Shown here one piece after another: positions 52,867 to 61,150 of a stretch of DNA of 64,000 nt. Source of the DNA: JAJTZA01 sp041749815 (GTDB lineage Bacteria > Verrucomicrobiota > Verrucomicrobiia > Chthoniobacterales > Terrimicrobiaceae); contig JBGTAR010000117.1 of NCBI GenBank assembly GCA_041749815.1, positions 1 to 64,000 of the forward strand. Reading direction: 5' to 3'. Positions within the stretch are counted from its first letter, which is position 1, and each line of letters starts with the position of its first letter. The notes below the pieces were generated by a model. The model was given only the letters and a program-made list of their open reading frames with translations, was not told where the DNA came from and made no database searches. The translations under genes and the position numbers were made by a program.

Positions 52867-54519
52867 ATGAGCTCAGATATACAGTCTCACGATCCAGTTT
52901 TATATTTTGACGCCTTGACCAGGGTCGGCCCCCGAGCAAATAAACACGCGGCCCATCCATGGAGACTAGAGGAACTAGAGCGTGAATTGGCACATTGCTC
53001 CATCTCAGGAGCTTTGGTTCTGTCAACAATGTGTGTCAACTACGATGCGATGCACGAAAACCTCCGGTTGGTCAGGAGCTTGGAAAGCACGCCGCAGTTT
53101 GCTCCGGCGTGGAACGTGATGCCCGAGGGGGACGAATTTCCAGACGTGGGAACATTGCTATCGAAAATGCGGGAAAGCGGTGTCTCCGCAGTTCATGTTC
53201 ATCCCTTGACAAATGGATGGGAGCTTTATTCACGAGAATCGCATCGCCTTTTCAACGGACTTGCCGGGGCAGCGGTTCCGACCTTTTTTTCCCGCTCCGA
53301 GTTTGCTACATACCGCGATCTTGAGGAAATTCTCGATAACTTTCCCACCCTTCCAGTGGTCCTCACGGGAGCGCATTGGGAAGAGCAGCGCAAGGTCCTC
53401 CCATTGGTCCGTGCCCACAGAAACCTGCACCTGACTTTTGATCTGTTTCAAATCCACTATGGTTTGGAGGAATTGGTTGGCGAAGGTTTGGAGAATCAGT
53501 TAATTTTTGGAAGCAACGCACCCCAGATGTCAGCTGGTGCCCACCGTGCCTTTGTGGATCTCGCAACAGTCCCGACTCAGGCTAAGCAAAAAATCGCAGG
53601 AGGCAACATACTCCGACTCCTTAGGCGAGAAGCTCCTCCCGCAGCAGACAATCATAATGAGGATGTATTTATGAAGGCCGTCCGAGAGGGATTGCCTTTG
53701 CCGATTCCGTTCCTTGACATGCACATGCACATCCTTGATGAGGGGCTGCACGGGGCTGGGGGGTCGTTTCGAATGCACCGGGGGGGTCCTCTCGGTGTTC
53801 ATGCTATGCTTCAGCGTATCGGTTGCTCAGGTGGCGGTTTCATGAGCTGGAATGGGACGGTCGGCTGCGACATCTTAGAAGGAAATCGCTGCACTCGTGC
53901 TGCTCTTGATGCCAGTCCCCCGGGTTTCTGGGGACTGGCCTCTTTCTCTCCAACTCACTTCTCGGAGTCAGAGATGGAAACCCAGATTCGGTCAGTTTAT
54001 TCCGACTCGCGCTTTATTGGCATGAAGCCTTACGTTCGATTTGGAGTGGAATACAGCGATCCCTGCTACGCGCCTTGGTGGGCCTATGGGAACGAACAAG
54101 GATTTTACGCAGGCATTCACCGTGTGAGATCCGATTTTAAAGAGATCGATTTTCTTGCTGAAAAATATCCTAATGTTAGGTGGGTCGTCTATCATTGCGG
54201 TGAAAGTTATGCGGTAGCAGATATGGCTATCGATTCTATCATGAAGCATGCGAATGTTTATGCGGAAATCACACTCACTCCGGTTCCCTGTGGGATTATC
54301 GACTACTTGGTGACCCACCTAGGAGCAGATCGGGTAACCTATGGCAGCGACCTGCCCATGCGTGACCCTCGCCAACAGCTTGGTTGGGTGGTTTTTTCAA
54401 GACTTACAGAGGAAGAGAAAAGAAAAGTCTTGCGAGAAACGGCGTTAAAGATCATCGCCCCGTCTTTCGATAAGCTACCAAAGGCAACACGACAGCATTT
54501 CCAAAATCACAAATTATGA
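52867..54519 (+). CDS. Tandem amidohydrolase-2 protein with degenerate first half
   Basis: A 550-residue protein of two Amidohydro_2-like barrels. The second (from about residue 278) has the metal motif FLDMHMHILDEG, then FIGMKPYVRFGVEYSD, VVYHCGESYAV and TYGSDLPMRDPRQQ: an apparently intact metal site. The first (residues 1-255) has the same fold pattern (VVLTGAHWEEQRKVL, LIFGSNAPQMSAG, KIAGGNILRLL) but starts YFDALTRVG with no H-x-H, so it probably lacks activity. Good ribosome binding site AGGAG. Translationally coupled to the 724-residue protein gene. Probable lactonase, decarboxylase or related hydrolase; substrate unknown. Confidence 0.75.
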   Translation: MSSDIQSHDPVLYFDALTRVGPRANKHAAHPWRLEELERELAHCSISGALVLSTMCVNYDAMHENLRLVRSLESTPQFAPAWNVMPEGDEFPDVGTLLSKMRESGVSAVHVHPLTNGWELYSRESHRLFNGLAGAAVPTFFSRSEFATYRDLEEILDNFPTLPVVLTGAHWEEQRKVLPLVRAHRNLHLTFDLFQIHYGLEELVGEGLENQLIFGSNAPQMSAGAHRAFVDLATVPTQAKQKIAGGNILRLLRREAPPAADNHNEDVFMKAVREGLPLPIPFLDMHMHILDEGLHGAGGSFRMHRGGPLGVHAMLQRIGCSGGGFMSWNGTVGCDILEGNRCTRAALDASPPGFWGLASFSPTHFSESEMETQIRSVYSDSRFIGMKPYVRFGVEYSDPCYAPWWAYGNEQGFYAGIHRVRSDFKEIDFLAEKYPNVRWVVYHCGESYAVADMAIDSIMKHANVYAEITLTPVPCGIIDYLVTHLGADRVTYGSDLPMRDPRQQLGWVVFSRLTEEEKRKVLRETALKIIAPSFDKLPKATRQHFQNHKL

Positions 54520-56690
54520 GCACTTCAACTGAAATTGGCATCCGGCTAGACGAGGCTCTTACGAGGTGGGTGATCGGCTTAGAGCAGATCCTTTACCCCG
54601 TAGGATTCGGTGATTATTATACCCTCACTCCGATCCGAACGGACCGGGACGTGCCTTTCGATGCCGTGGCCGGAGATCAATTTGCTGCGACGGCTGTGGC
54701 TTATTGGATGCACCGCAAGAACAAGACATTGCAGCATGGATGCAAGCTCTCTGGTCTCGTTCGATACAGCTTGGTCACTCACGTGTGCAACTCGCCGGGC
54801 ACTGAATTTCCCGCCGGCTCGATTTGGGGAGCAACCATGAGCGACGGCAACGACTGGCACGCAAACCTGTTTCCCTCAATCTCCGGAGCGTTAATGTGGG
54901 ATGGCCTGGACCCAAACCACCGTGCAATGCTGGAACGCATCCTCATATGGGAAGCCGACTTCCACAGCAATCTGCCGCCGGGTGCCATCAGTTCCTACCC
55001 TTACAACAACCGTAGGGAGCCCGGCTTTTATGGACGAGATTCAAATGGAGAATCAATGGCGTGGGCTACAACTCTTCTTGTGGCTGCCAGGTGGCGGACT
55101 CCAGAGAATCCTAATCACAGCGACTGGACGGAATCGGCCATTGCACATGCGATTAACGCAACCGGCATACCGGAGGATCGCACTAGTTCACAGACCATAA
55201 ACGGACGTCCACTGGCTGATTGGCACTGTGGAGCAAATTTCACGTCGGCATTCCTTCAGTCGCACCACTATTTCCTGCATCCCGGTTACATGGCTTGGCC
55301 GCTGGCTTCACTGGCTTTAGCCCAGCTTATGGACCGGGCATCCTCAAACGAACCCGGGGTTGGTGAAGCATGTCTTCTTCACTGGCAGGAGATTTATGCT
55401 CGTTTGATGCAACTTTGCCTGCACAACGGTCGGCTGATTTATCCTTCGGGGTATGATTGGAACCTTTACGGATATGGCAACACCCGCCTGCTTTCCGCTT
55501 CGATCTTTGCCGCGGGACATTTCCAGGATGTCAATGCTTCACGGTTTGCAGTAGAGTATTTAGGGTTGATCGAAAGCCAGCAAAGCCGCAATGGCGGCTT
55601 GGTCCAAGCCGACCGCATGGTGACACAGCGAGTCCTTTTTCCTAATCGGTATGCCTGGTACGAGGGGATTGAAGGCCTCACCCTCGCCGAATCTCTCTGG
55701 ATGCTTGAGCGGCTTCCAGATTTGCCACTAGCGGCTGACGAAGAGGAATTCCACGCATCCACTGCTGGCGATGTATTGGATGAAGATACCTCCGTTGTCT
55801 GGCACCGGGATACCAAAGCATTTGTTTCTTTCTCGTGGAACACCTATCGAGGCGGTGGCCAATTCCTTTTTGTTCCGCTTCGCGACCCTCACCTTCTGAA
55901 ATGGAATGCTCAAGCCACCGGGCGGCTCGCTGTTCGCGGTGCCGCTCAAGACATCGAACCCTGGTTTTATTGGGGCAACCCAAAAGAATCGATCTGGCCC
56001 AAAGAATTCCTCCGCAATCTGCAGTGGCGCAAAATTAAGTCCTTTGATGGAGGTGGGTTCCTATTTCAAGCGCTGTTTCACTTGGGTGCATGGGAGAATA
56101 AGCGCAATATGCGTCCCCTTGTCCGGCAATGGCTGACCATCGTTTGCATGCCGGGGCATCCGGTCGTTTTTGTGGATCGGTGTATGGCGTTCCAGGAAAT
56201 CGAAGTTGATGATAATTTGAGCCTTCAAATTCGGCTGGCCGCTGATTATTTCAACGGGAATGAACTCCATCTCGTGACAGGCTCTACCAAGCGCTGCTTT
56301 CCACAGGCTGAGGAGGACACTTGGCACAGCTTGGGCCGAGGACCTATCACCGTCAATAAATCGCTGAGGATTGTTCCCCTGGCAGGAGACGGGGAATTCC
56401 ATCTTATGCAAAAATCTCGGCGCCAACCGGAAATTCCGCGCATGATTTATGGCGAATTGTCCCAAGCGGCAGAGGAATCGCTCGTTGCCCACGAGCTCTA
56501 TTGGGGGGACCGGACGTCCCGCTTGATCGCAGAAGGAACAGAGTTCCAATGCAATGTTCTGGCTCTTGCCGTCCAAGATGAAAACCAAGAAATCAGCCGA
56601 GCGCTTCCTTTGGTCCAAATGGAGAGAGACCATATCCGGTTGGGGTTTGCAGATGAGGACGAACTGATCCTCCCCCACTCTCCAGATTAA
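54516..56690 (+). CDS. Unassigned 724-residue toroid plus beta-sandwich protein
   Basis: Starts on the ATGA overlapping the amidohydrolase stop. Residues 1-420 are helical, with aromatic segments that recall (alpha/alpha) toroid polysaccharide lyases and hydrolases (FPAGSIWGATMSDGNDWHA, PYNNRREPGFYGRDSNGES, WHCGANFTSAF, SGYDWNLYGYGN, NRYAWYEGIEGLTL). Residues about 430-720 are beta-rich (TKAFVSFSWNTYRGGGQFLF, WLTIVCMPGHPVVFVDRCM), as in heparinase II/III-like or PL8-like enzymes. No signal peptide. I do not recognise the family; a lyase or glycoside hydrolase acting on imported oligosaccharide is the leading idea. Confidence 0.55.
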   Translation: MSTSTEIGIRLDEALTRWVIGLEQILYPVGFGDYYTLTPIRTDRDVPFDAVAGDQFAATAVAYWMHRKNKTLQHGCKLSGLVRYSLVTHVCNSPGTEFPAGSIWGATMSDGNDWHANLFPSISGALMWDGLDPNHRAMLERILIWEADFHSNLPPGAISSYPYNNRREPGFYGRDSNGESMAWATTLLVAARWRTPENPNHSDWTESAIAHAINATGIPEDRTSSQTINGRPLADWHCGANFTSAFLQSHHYFLHPGYMAWPLASLALAQLMDRASSNEPGVGEACLLHWQEIYARLMQLCLHNGRLIYPSGYDWNLYGYGNTRLLSASIFAAGHFQDVNASRFAVEYLGLIESQQSRNGGLVQADRMVTQRVLFPNRYAWYEGIEGLTLAESLWMLERLPDLPLAADEEEFHASTAGDVLDEDTSVVWHRDTKAFVSFSWNTYRGGGQFLFVPLRDPHLLKWNAQATGRLAVRGAAQDIEPWFYWGNPKESIWPKEFLRNLQWRKIKSFDGGGFLFQALFHLGAWENKRNMRPLVRQWLTIVCMPGHPVVFVDRCMAFQEIEVDDNLSLQIRLAADYFNGNELHLVTGSTKRCFPQAEEDTWHSLGRGPITVNKSLRIVPLAGDGEFHLMQKSRRQPEIPRMIYGELSQAAEESLVAHELYWGDRTSRLIAEGTEFQCNVLALAVQDENQEISRALPLVQMERDHIRLGFADEDELILPHSPD

Positions 56691-56781
56691 GCCGCTATCA
56701 ATCTGATTAAGACAGCGATTGGGAAGAAAGCCAACCGCGAGTCCCACTCACTTGCGTGCTCGTGGTTGTTTTATTGAACGC

Positions 56782-57846
56782 TCATGCTGGTCCTGCCGAA
56801 GCGGTCGCAAGGTGGTGGGCGAAAAAATTCCGGGAAGCGTTACCTCCCCAGGCGTGCCCACCGGGGAAAAAATCGAGCATGAGCCGATCGCTGGCTCCAG
56901 CAGCTTCATAGATCGCCTTGACCTGCCGGAAACACTCCATGGCGTTATCGATGTGGAAGCAGGTATCCTGTGCACCAATATCTATAAGCAAAGGAAGCGG
57001 GGCCAGCAGGCCCTGAAGGTCCGGGAGATCTACCAATTTAAGAAGGCCGGGAGCCACTTGCATGCCGCAATAATTCAGGTCACGAATACCAAAGCGTTCC
57101 CACAGGTCGCTGTAGCAAATGATCTCCACGGCTCGGAAGCGTTTATCGGTAAGAGCGCTCCAAAGAGCCATGGTGCCGCCCCCGCTCAGTCCCATCACTC
57201 CAAGTCGCGATGCGTCCACCTCCGGCAGGGAGCAGACAAAATCCGTGGCCGCCCGCCCGTGCGCAAGGTTGATAGAAAGGCTGGTCATGCCAAGCATGGT
57301 TGCATGCAAATAGTAGATATTGCACCAATCGCGTCCATGATCGTGATTAAAGAAGTGTGGTTTCGCATTGTCGTTGCGCTCTCCGCAGCCAATCCAGTCA
57401 ATGGCAAAGGTCGCGAAACCTGCTACTGCCATTTGGTGGCCGTAATCGTAGTTGTAAATTCTGATCTGGTCTCGCACAGCTTCGTTTGAAGCATTTCCCA
57501 TGACGGTGTCCTTGCCGTGTTCCCCGTGACCGTGCCAGCAAAGCAGCCCAGGCTGCGGACCTTCAACATTTTCAGCGAAGTTGACTTGCAGCGCTGCGGA
57601 AATATGCGGCGCCACATCAATCAGATAGCGTCTTTTGCGTACCCCCCTGTCAATCCATTCCGCGACAAGGTCGGCGTCAGCATCCACGCGGTCAGGCCAT
57701 TGCCCCAGCGTCTGCAAGACTCCAGGCATGGCTGCGGCCTTCCAGTCTGTAAAATTGACGCCGCAATCAGGGAAATGCAACTGAGGAAATCCCTGACCTG
57801 CAATCTCCATAAACATTTTAAGGGGGCTGAGATTCCTGCTTTTCAT
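56782..57846 (-). CDS. Alpha/beta hydrolase, esterase-like
   Basis: A 354-residue alpha/beta-fold hydrolase. The nucleophile serine is in GVMGLSGGGTMALWSAL, the acid is probably in LIDIGAQDTCFH, and the histidine in FFPGGHAWGGNAS. An oxyanion segment LLCWHGHGEHGKD lies near residue 100. It resembles acetyl-xylan or glucuronoyl esterase-like hydrolases of sugar loci. No signal peptide. A CACGTG palindrome lies 32 bp upstream of its start, suggesting control by a neighbouring LacI protein. Convergent with the 724-residue protein gene. Confidence 0.78.
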   Translation of the reverse strand: MKSRNLSPLKMFMEIAGQGFPQLHFPDCGVNFTDWKAAAMPGVLQTLGQWPDRVDADADLVAEWIDRGVRKRRYLIDVAPHISAALQVNFAENVEGPQPGLLCWHGHGEHGKDTVMGNASNEAVRDQIRIYNYDYGHQMAVAGFATFAIDWIGCGERNDNAKPHFFNHDHGRDWCNIYYLHATMLGMTSLSINLAHGRAATDFVCSLPEVDASRLGVMGLSGGGTMALWSALTDKRFRAVEIICYSDLWERFGIRDLNYCGMQVAPGLLKLVDLPDLQGLLAPLPLLIDIGAQDTCFHIDNAMECFRQVKAIYEAAGASDRLMLDFFPGGHAWGGNASRNFFAHHLATASAGPA

Positions 57847-57877
57847 TGGTGTTTTGCGGCTTGCATGCCAGATGCAA

Positions 57878-57883
57878 CACGTG
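57878..57883. promoter_or_regulatory. CACGTG palindrome upstream of the hydrolase gene
   Basis: Within GCAACACGTGTCAG, 11 of 12 positions agree with the palindrome CAACACGTGTTG extended on its left side. TTGCAT (57861-57866) and ATGCAA (57872-57877) form another small inverted repeat next to it. Position relative to the start at 57846 fits repression. Confidence 0.45.
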
Positions 57884-58000
57884 TCAGATTATGTAACAAT
57901 AATGGAATTGGGAATTTTTATTTCGGCCTGCATTGCACTATGAAAGAACCTTTTTCTGCCCGTCATGTAGCGTCCAATATGTGGTAGTGAGATTTGGGGG

Positions 58001-59098
58001 TCAGCCGGAAGTGGTAAAGGAGCGAGCTCCGCAGGAGGAGCGAATAATCAGTTCGCAAGGAAACTTGATGGGAGCGGAGGGAATGCGTCGACCCTGGATT
58101 TTTTTCAGCACAAGTTCGACAGCCCGCTCCGCCATGGCCCGGCTGGGCTGGGCCACGGTGGTCAGGGGCACATCGAGATAGGAGCAAACCGCAGTGTTGT
58201 CGAAACCCGTGACCGCTACATCGCGGGGCACTTTGAGCTTGGTTTCACGTAAGGCGGAGAGAGCACCTATGGCCCAGTCGTCATTGCCGCAAATAATCGC
58301 ATCAGGCAGCGGGTGTTGTGCGAGAAGATCCAGTGTCGCCTCCCGAGATTGTCGAAATGGATCGAAGCGGTCCGAAACAAATTCCAATCCGGCTATCACT
58401 CCCTGGATACCACTACGCGTTGAGAGGAACCGATCCGTCTCCCGTCCCTTTGCTGCAGCCAGCGCATTCTTAAAGCCCTTGAGGCGCTCGACACCGGCCC
58501 AGATATAAGCCCCCTGCTGAATGTGATGGGTCAGTGAGAACAGCAGCAAGAGCCGTTTGCGGCCAAGAGTGATGAGATGCCGGGTTAGTCGTTCAAAGGC
58601 ATCCTGAGCATCGGCTCGAATTTGAGGGGTTCCGGGAAGTTCATTGCCACTAAGGGTAACAATGGGGATCCTGGCCGACTGGAAAATTTTCAGTTCGATC
58701 ACGCTGAGTGGATCGTTTAATCCGGCGACGATCACACCCTCAACCCGTGCGTCCATCATGGCCTCGCAACCGGCTTTCACACCCCCCGGAGACCAGGAAG
58801 CGTCATTGGCCAGGACTTGATAGCCCGCTTCCTTGATCGCGTGAGAGGCATGCCAGACGCGCTCGGCGGCAACCTGAGCAAGGCCGCCAAAGTGGAAAAT
58901 CCCGATCAATCCGCTTTTACCTGCCCGCATAATCTGTGCGTAACGATGCGGTCGGTAGTTCATATTTTTTGCCTCGCGCAGAACAAGATTCTTAGTTGCG
59001 GTCCGCAGTTTTACCGTGGAATGCGGGTTTAGGACGGCGGCCACTGTCGAGCGCGATAGCCCGAGTTTTTTGGCAATTTGAGCTTGGGTGGTGGCCAT
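58001..59098 (-). CDS. LacI-family transcriptional regulator, second
   Basis: A 365-residue LacI-type repressor. The helix-turn-helix is TQAQIAKKLGLSRSTVAAVL at residues about 4-23, then the sugar-binding domain (LIGIFHFGGLAQVAAERVWH, PDAIICGNDDWAIGALSALR, VAVTGFDNTAVCSYLDVPLT). The ATG at 59098 is preferred over 59143 because the helix-turn-helix should start near residue 3. It follows the NagA-like gene on the same strand and is likely co-transcribed with it, controlling the nagA/nagB gap with its CACGTG site. Confidence 0.9.
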   Translation of the reverse strand: MATTQAQIAKKLGLSRSTVAAVLNPHSTVKLRTATKNLVLREAKNMNYRPHRYAQIMRAGKSGLIGIFHFGGLAQVAAERVWHASHAIKEAGYQVLANDASWSPGGVKAGCEAMMDARVEGVIVAGLNDPLSVIELKIFQSARIPIVTLSGNELPGTPQIRADAQDAFERLTRHLITLGRKRLLLLFSLTHHIQQGAYIWAGVERLKGFKNALAAAKGRETDRFLSTRSGIQGVIAGLEFVSDRFDPFRQSREATLDLLAQHPLPDAIICGNDDWAIGALSALRETKLKVPRDVAVTGFDNTAVCSYLDVPLTTVAQPSRAMAERAVELVLKKIQGRRIPSAPIKFPCELIIRSSCGARSFTTSG

Positions 59099-59143
59099 GT
59101 GATAGCGAAAATAATGAACGCCCGGTCGCAGAAAAACAATCAA

Positions 59144-60274
59144 CTAACTTTCCCTGAGCAGACAGAAACCCGCGGGCGAGCCGGGGGCGAGTTCACCTGG
59201 AAGACTCATTACCTGGGCAGGTTGAGTGGAAAAATAGTCCCACACTTTCTGCCAAGGCAGACCGAGCATACGCGAGCCGCGTCGAATGCCTTCAATAGGC
59301 TCCAACGCAGAACCTGCGAAACTGTTGGTCTTGGGATTCCGAGCCACCCGATCCGGCCCCACATCAAACTCGATTTCTCCAAGGGAATATCGGCCATTCG
59401 GAGCGCCAGCCGCTGCAATGGCATCGGTGGTCCAATAAACGCGGGAGGGCCCAAGCGCCCGATGAAGGAGACGGAACAACGATGGCGAAACATGATCGCC
59501 GTCGGGGATAATTCCAGCCGTGAGTTTTGTCTCGTCCAGCACACGCCAAAGGATGTTGTCATGCCTGTCGAGCTTTTGCGGGCAACCGTTTCCCAAATGG
59601 GTGAAGACACGGCCGCCCGCTTCGATAGCAGCGTGCAATTGAGCGGCGCTCGCGTCAGTGTGACCAAAGCTAACCACAAAACCGCAACCCACCGCCCCAG
59701 CAATCGCCTCGACGGAGTTTTTTCGTTCGGGCGCGAATGTCATGATGACGGGATCATTTTCCACAATGGTTTTTAAGTCCCGTATCTGTTCCGGTGAGGG
59801 ATCGCTCATCCACCGGGGCTCATGCGCCCCGCTGAAACCAGGTTGGTCGGAAAGAAATGGCCCCTCGAAGTGCCATCCTGGGAAGGCGCGAACTAGGTCC
59901 GCGTCTCCCTGCACGACTTCCCGCAGGCGGGCGACTTTTTGAAGCATATGATCCCATGGACAGGTGATGAGTGTGAGCAGGGCGCGCTGGCAGCCATCGG
60001 AATGCAAAGCCTGGGCGGCCCGGCGAAGGGCCTCCCTATTGCATTCCTTTTGAAAGTCCGTTCCGGCATAACCGTTGACCTGAAGGTCGAACAGGGCAGG
60101 CGCGATCCATAGGTCTGTATCCGCTTCTGTCAGGGCCGGATCAAGTTTAATCAGACCGGTCGAATCCCATACGGCTACCCAGGAAGAACCGTCACGATAG
60201 TGACGCACTATCGCCGTCCCCTCCGGCGATGACGGGATGATCCAGGGATGTTTTTTTTCGCTTGAGTCCGACAT
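59144..60274 (-). CDS. nagA: NagA-like N-acetylglucosamine-6-phosphate deacetylase
   Basis: A 376-residue amidohydrolase of the NagA family, which removes acetate from GlcNAc-6-phosphate. Metal and substrate motifs are DLQVNGYAGTDF, WHFEGPFLSDQPGFSGAH (metal glutamate), VSFGHTDAS, FTHLGNG, IIPDGDHV and the catalytic aspartate in YWTTDAIAAAG. The usual H-L-Y-N-A-M is H-L-G-N-G-C, marking a divergent branch, so a different acylated amino sugar is possible. Divergent from the NagB-like gene and immediately upstream of the LacI gene. Confidence 0.83.
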   Translation of the reverse strand: MSDSSEKKHPWIIPSSPEGTAIVRHYRDGSSWVAVWDSTGLIKLDPALTEADTDLWIAPALFDLQVNGYAGTDFQKECNREALRRAAQALHSDGCQRALLTLITCPWDHMLQKVARLREVVQGDADLVRAFPGWHFEGPFLSDQPGFSGAHEPRWMSDPSPEQIRDLKTIVENDPVIMTFAPERKNSVEAIAGAVGCGFVVSFGHTDASAAQLHAAIEAGGRVFTHLGNGCPQKLDRHDNILWRVLDETKLTAGIIPDGDHVSPSLFRLLHRALGPSRVYWTTDAIAAAGAPNGRYSLGEIEFDVGPDRVARNPKTNSFAGSALEPIEGIRRGSRMLGLPWQKVWDYFSTQPAQVMSLPGELAPGSPAGFCLLRES

Positions 60275-60291
60275 GAGATCGCGATAACTAT

Positions 60292-60297
60292 CACGTG
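60292..60297. promoter_or_regulatory. CACGTG palindrome in the nagA/nagB gap
   Basis: TATCACGTGCTA lies in the 48-bp gap between the divergent nagA-like and nagB-like genes, between GATAACTAT and an A/T-rich stretch. The gap is too short for much else; a repressor here would control both directions. Matches the core of the sites at 43537, 43759 and 57878. Confidence 0.5.
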
Positions 60298-60322
60298 CTA
60301 TTTTTTTAGAAAGAAAATCTTT

Positions 60323-61129
60323 ATGTCTTCAAGCCTGATCAAAAAATTTCGCTACGGCGAACTGACCGTTTCCGTCCACTCCAACATCAGCGAAATGGCT
60401 CAAGCCTCAGCGCGCCTGGCTGCGGCCCAACTGGGCGAATCGCTGGAGGCGCGCGGGGAGGCAGCGGCAATCTTGGCTACGGGCAACTCGCAGATCGCTT
60501 TTTTGGAGGCATTGATTGCGGGCCAAGGCAGGGAGTGGACACTGGATTGGTCAAAAATCACCTTGTTCCACATGGACGAATATCTTGGGCTGCCGGAAAC
60601 GCATGCGGCCAGTTTCCGGAAATTCATGAAGGAGCGTGTAGAAGCCAGAGTAAGGCCCAGAGCATTCCATTACATCGAGGGTGATGCGCTGGAGCCATTC
60701 AAGGAGTGCGAGCGGTACGCAGGCCTGCTGGCGGCCCAGCCCATCGACTTGTGCTGCCTGGGCATCGGGGAGAACGGACATCTCGCCTTCAATGATCCTC
60801 CGGTGGCCAATTTTGAAGACGACCGCTTGGTTAAGATTGTAAAGTTAGACGAAGCCTGCCGCCTGCAGCAGGTCGGAGAAGGGCATTTTCCCGATGCGGA
60901 ATTCGTGCCGCAATATGCCATTACGCTGACAATACCGGCTCTATGTCGGGTTGCTCGCATGCTTGCCATTGTTCCAGAAAAGCGCAAGGCGGGAGCGGTA
61001 AAAAGATTTCTGACTGGCCCGATTGGCACGGCTTGTCCCGGATCCCACCTTCGGAATCAGGGCCATTGCACACTTTATCTCGACGCGGAATCCGCCAGCC
61101 TTTTGCCAGATATCCTCGATGAGAACTAA
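60323..61129 (+). CDS. nagB: Glucosamine-6-phosphate deaminase-like protein
   Basis: A 268-residue NagB-family enzyme, converting GlcN-6-phosphate to fructose-6-phosphate and ammonia. Signatures are AAILATGNSQIAFLEALI, the catalytic-loop FHMDEYLGLPETH and GIGENGHLAFNDPP, plus TLTIPALCRVARMLAIVPEK. Slightly longer at the C-terminus than typical 242-266 residue forms. It is divergent from the NagA-like gene and begins a run with the ABC transporter genes, consistent with uptake and use of an amino sugar. Confidence 0.87.
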   Translation: MSSSLIKKFRYGELTVSVHSNISEMAQASARLAAAQLGESLEARGEAAAILATGNSQIAFLEALIAGQGREWTLDWSKITLFHMDEYLGLPETHAASFRKFMKERVEARVRPRAFHYIEGDALEPFKECERYAGLLAAQPIDLCCLGIGENGHLAFNDPPVANFEDDRLVKIVKLDEACRLQQVGEGHFPDAEFVPQYAITLTIPALCRVARMLAIVPEKRKAGAVKRFLTGPIGTACPGSHLRNQGHCTLYLDAESASLLPDILDEN

Positions 61130-61150
61130 GCCGGGGAGGCCCGTGCGACG

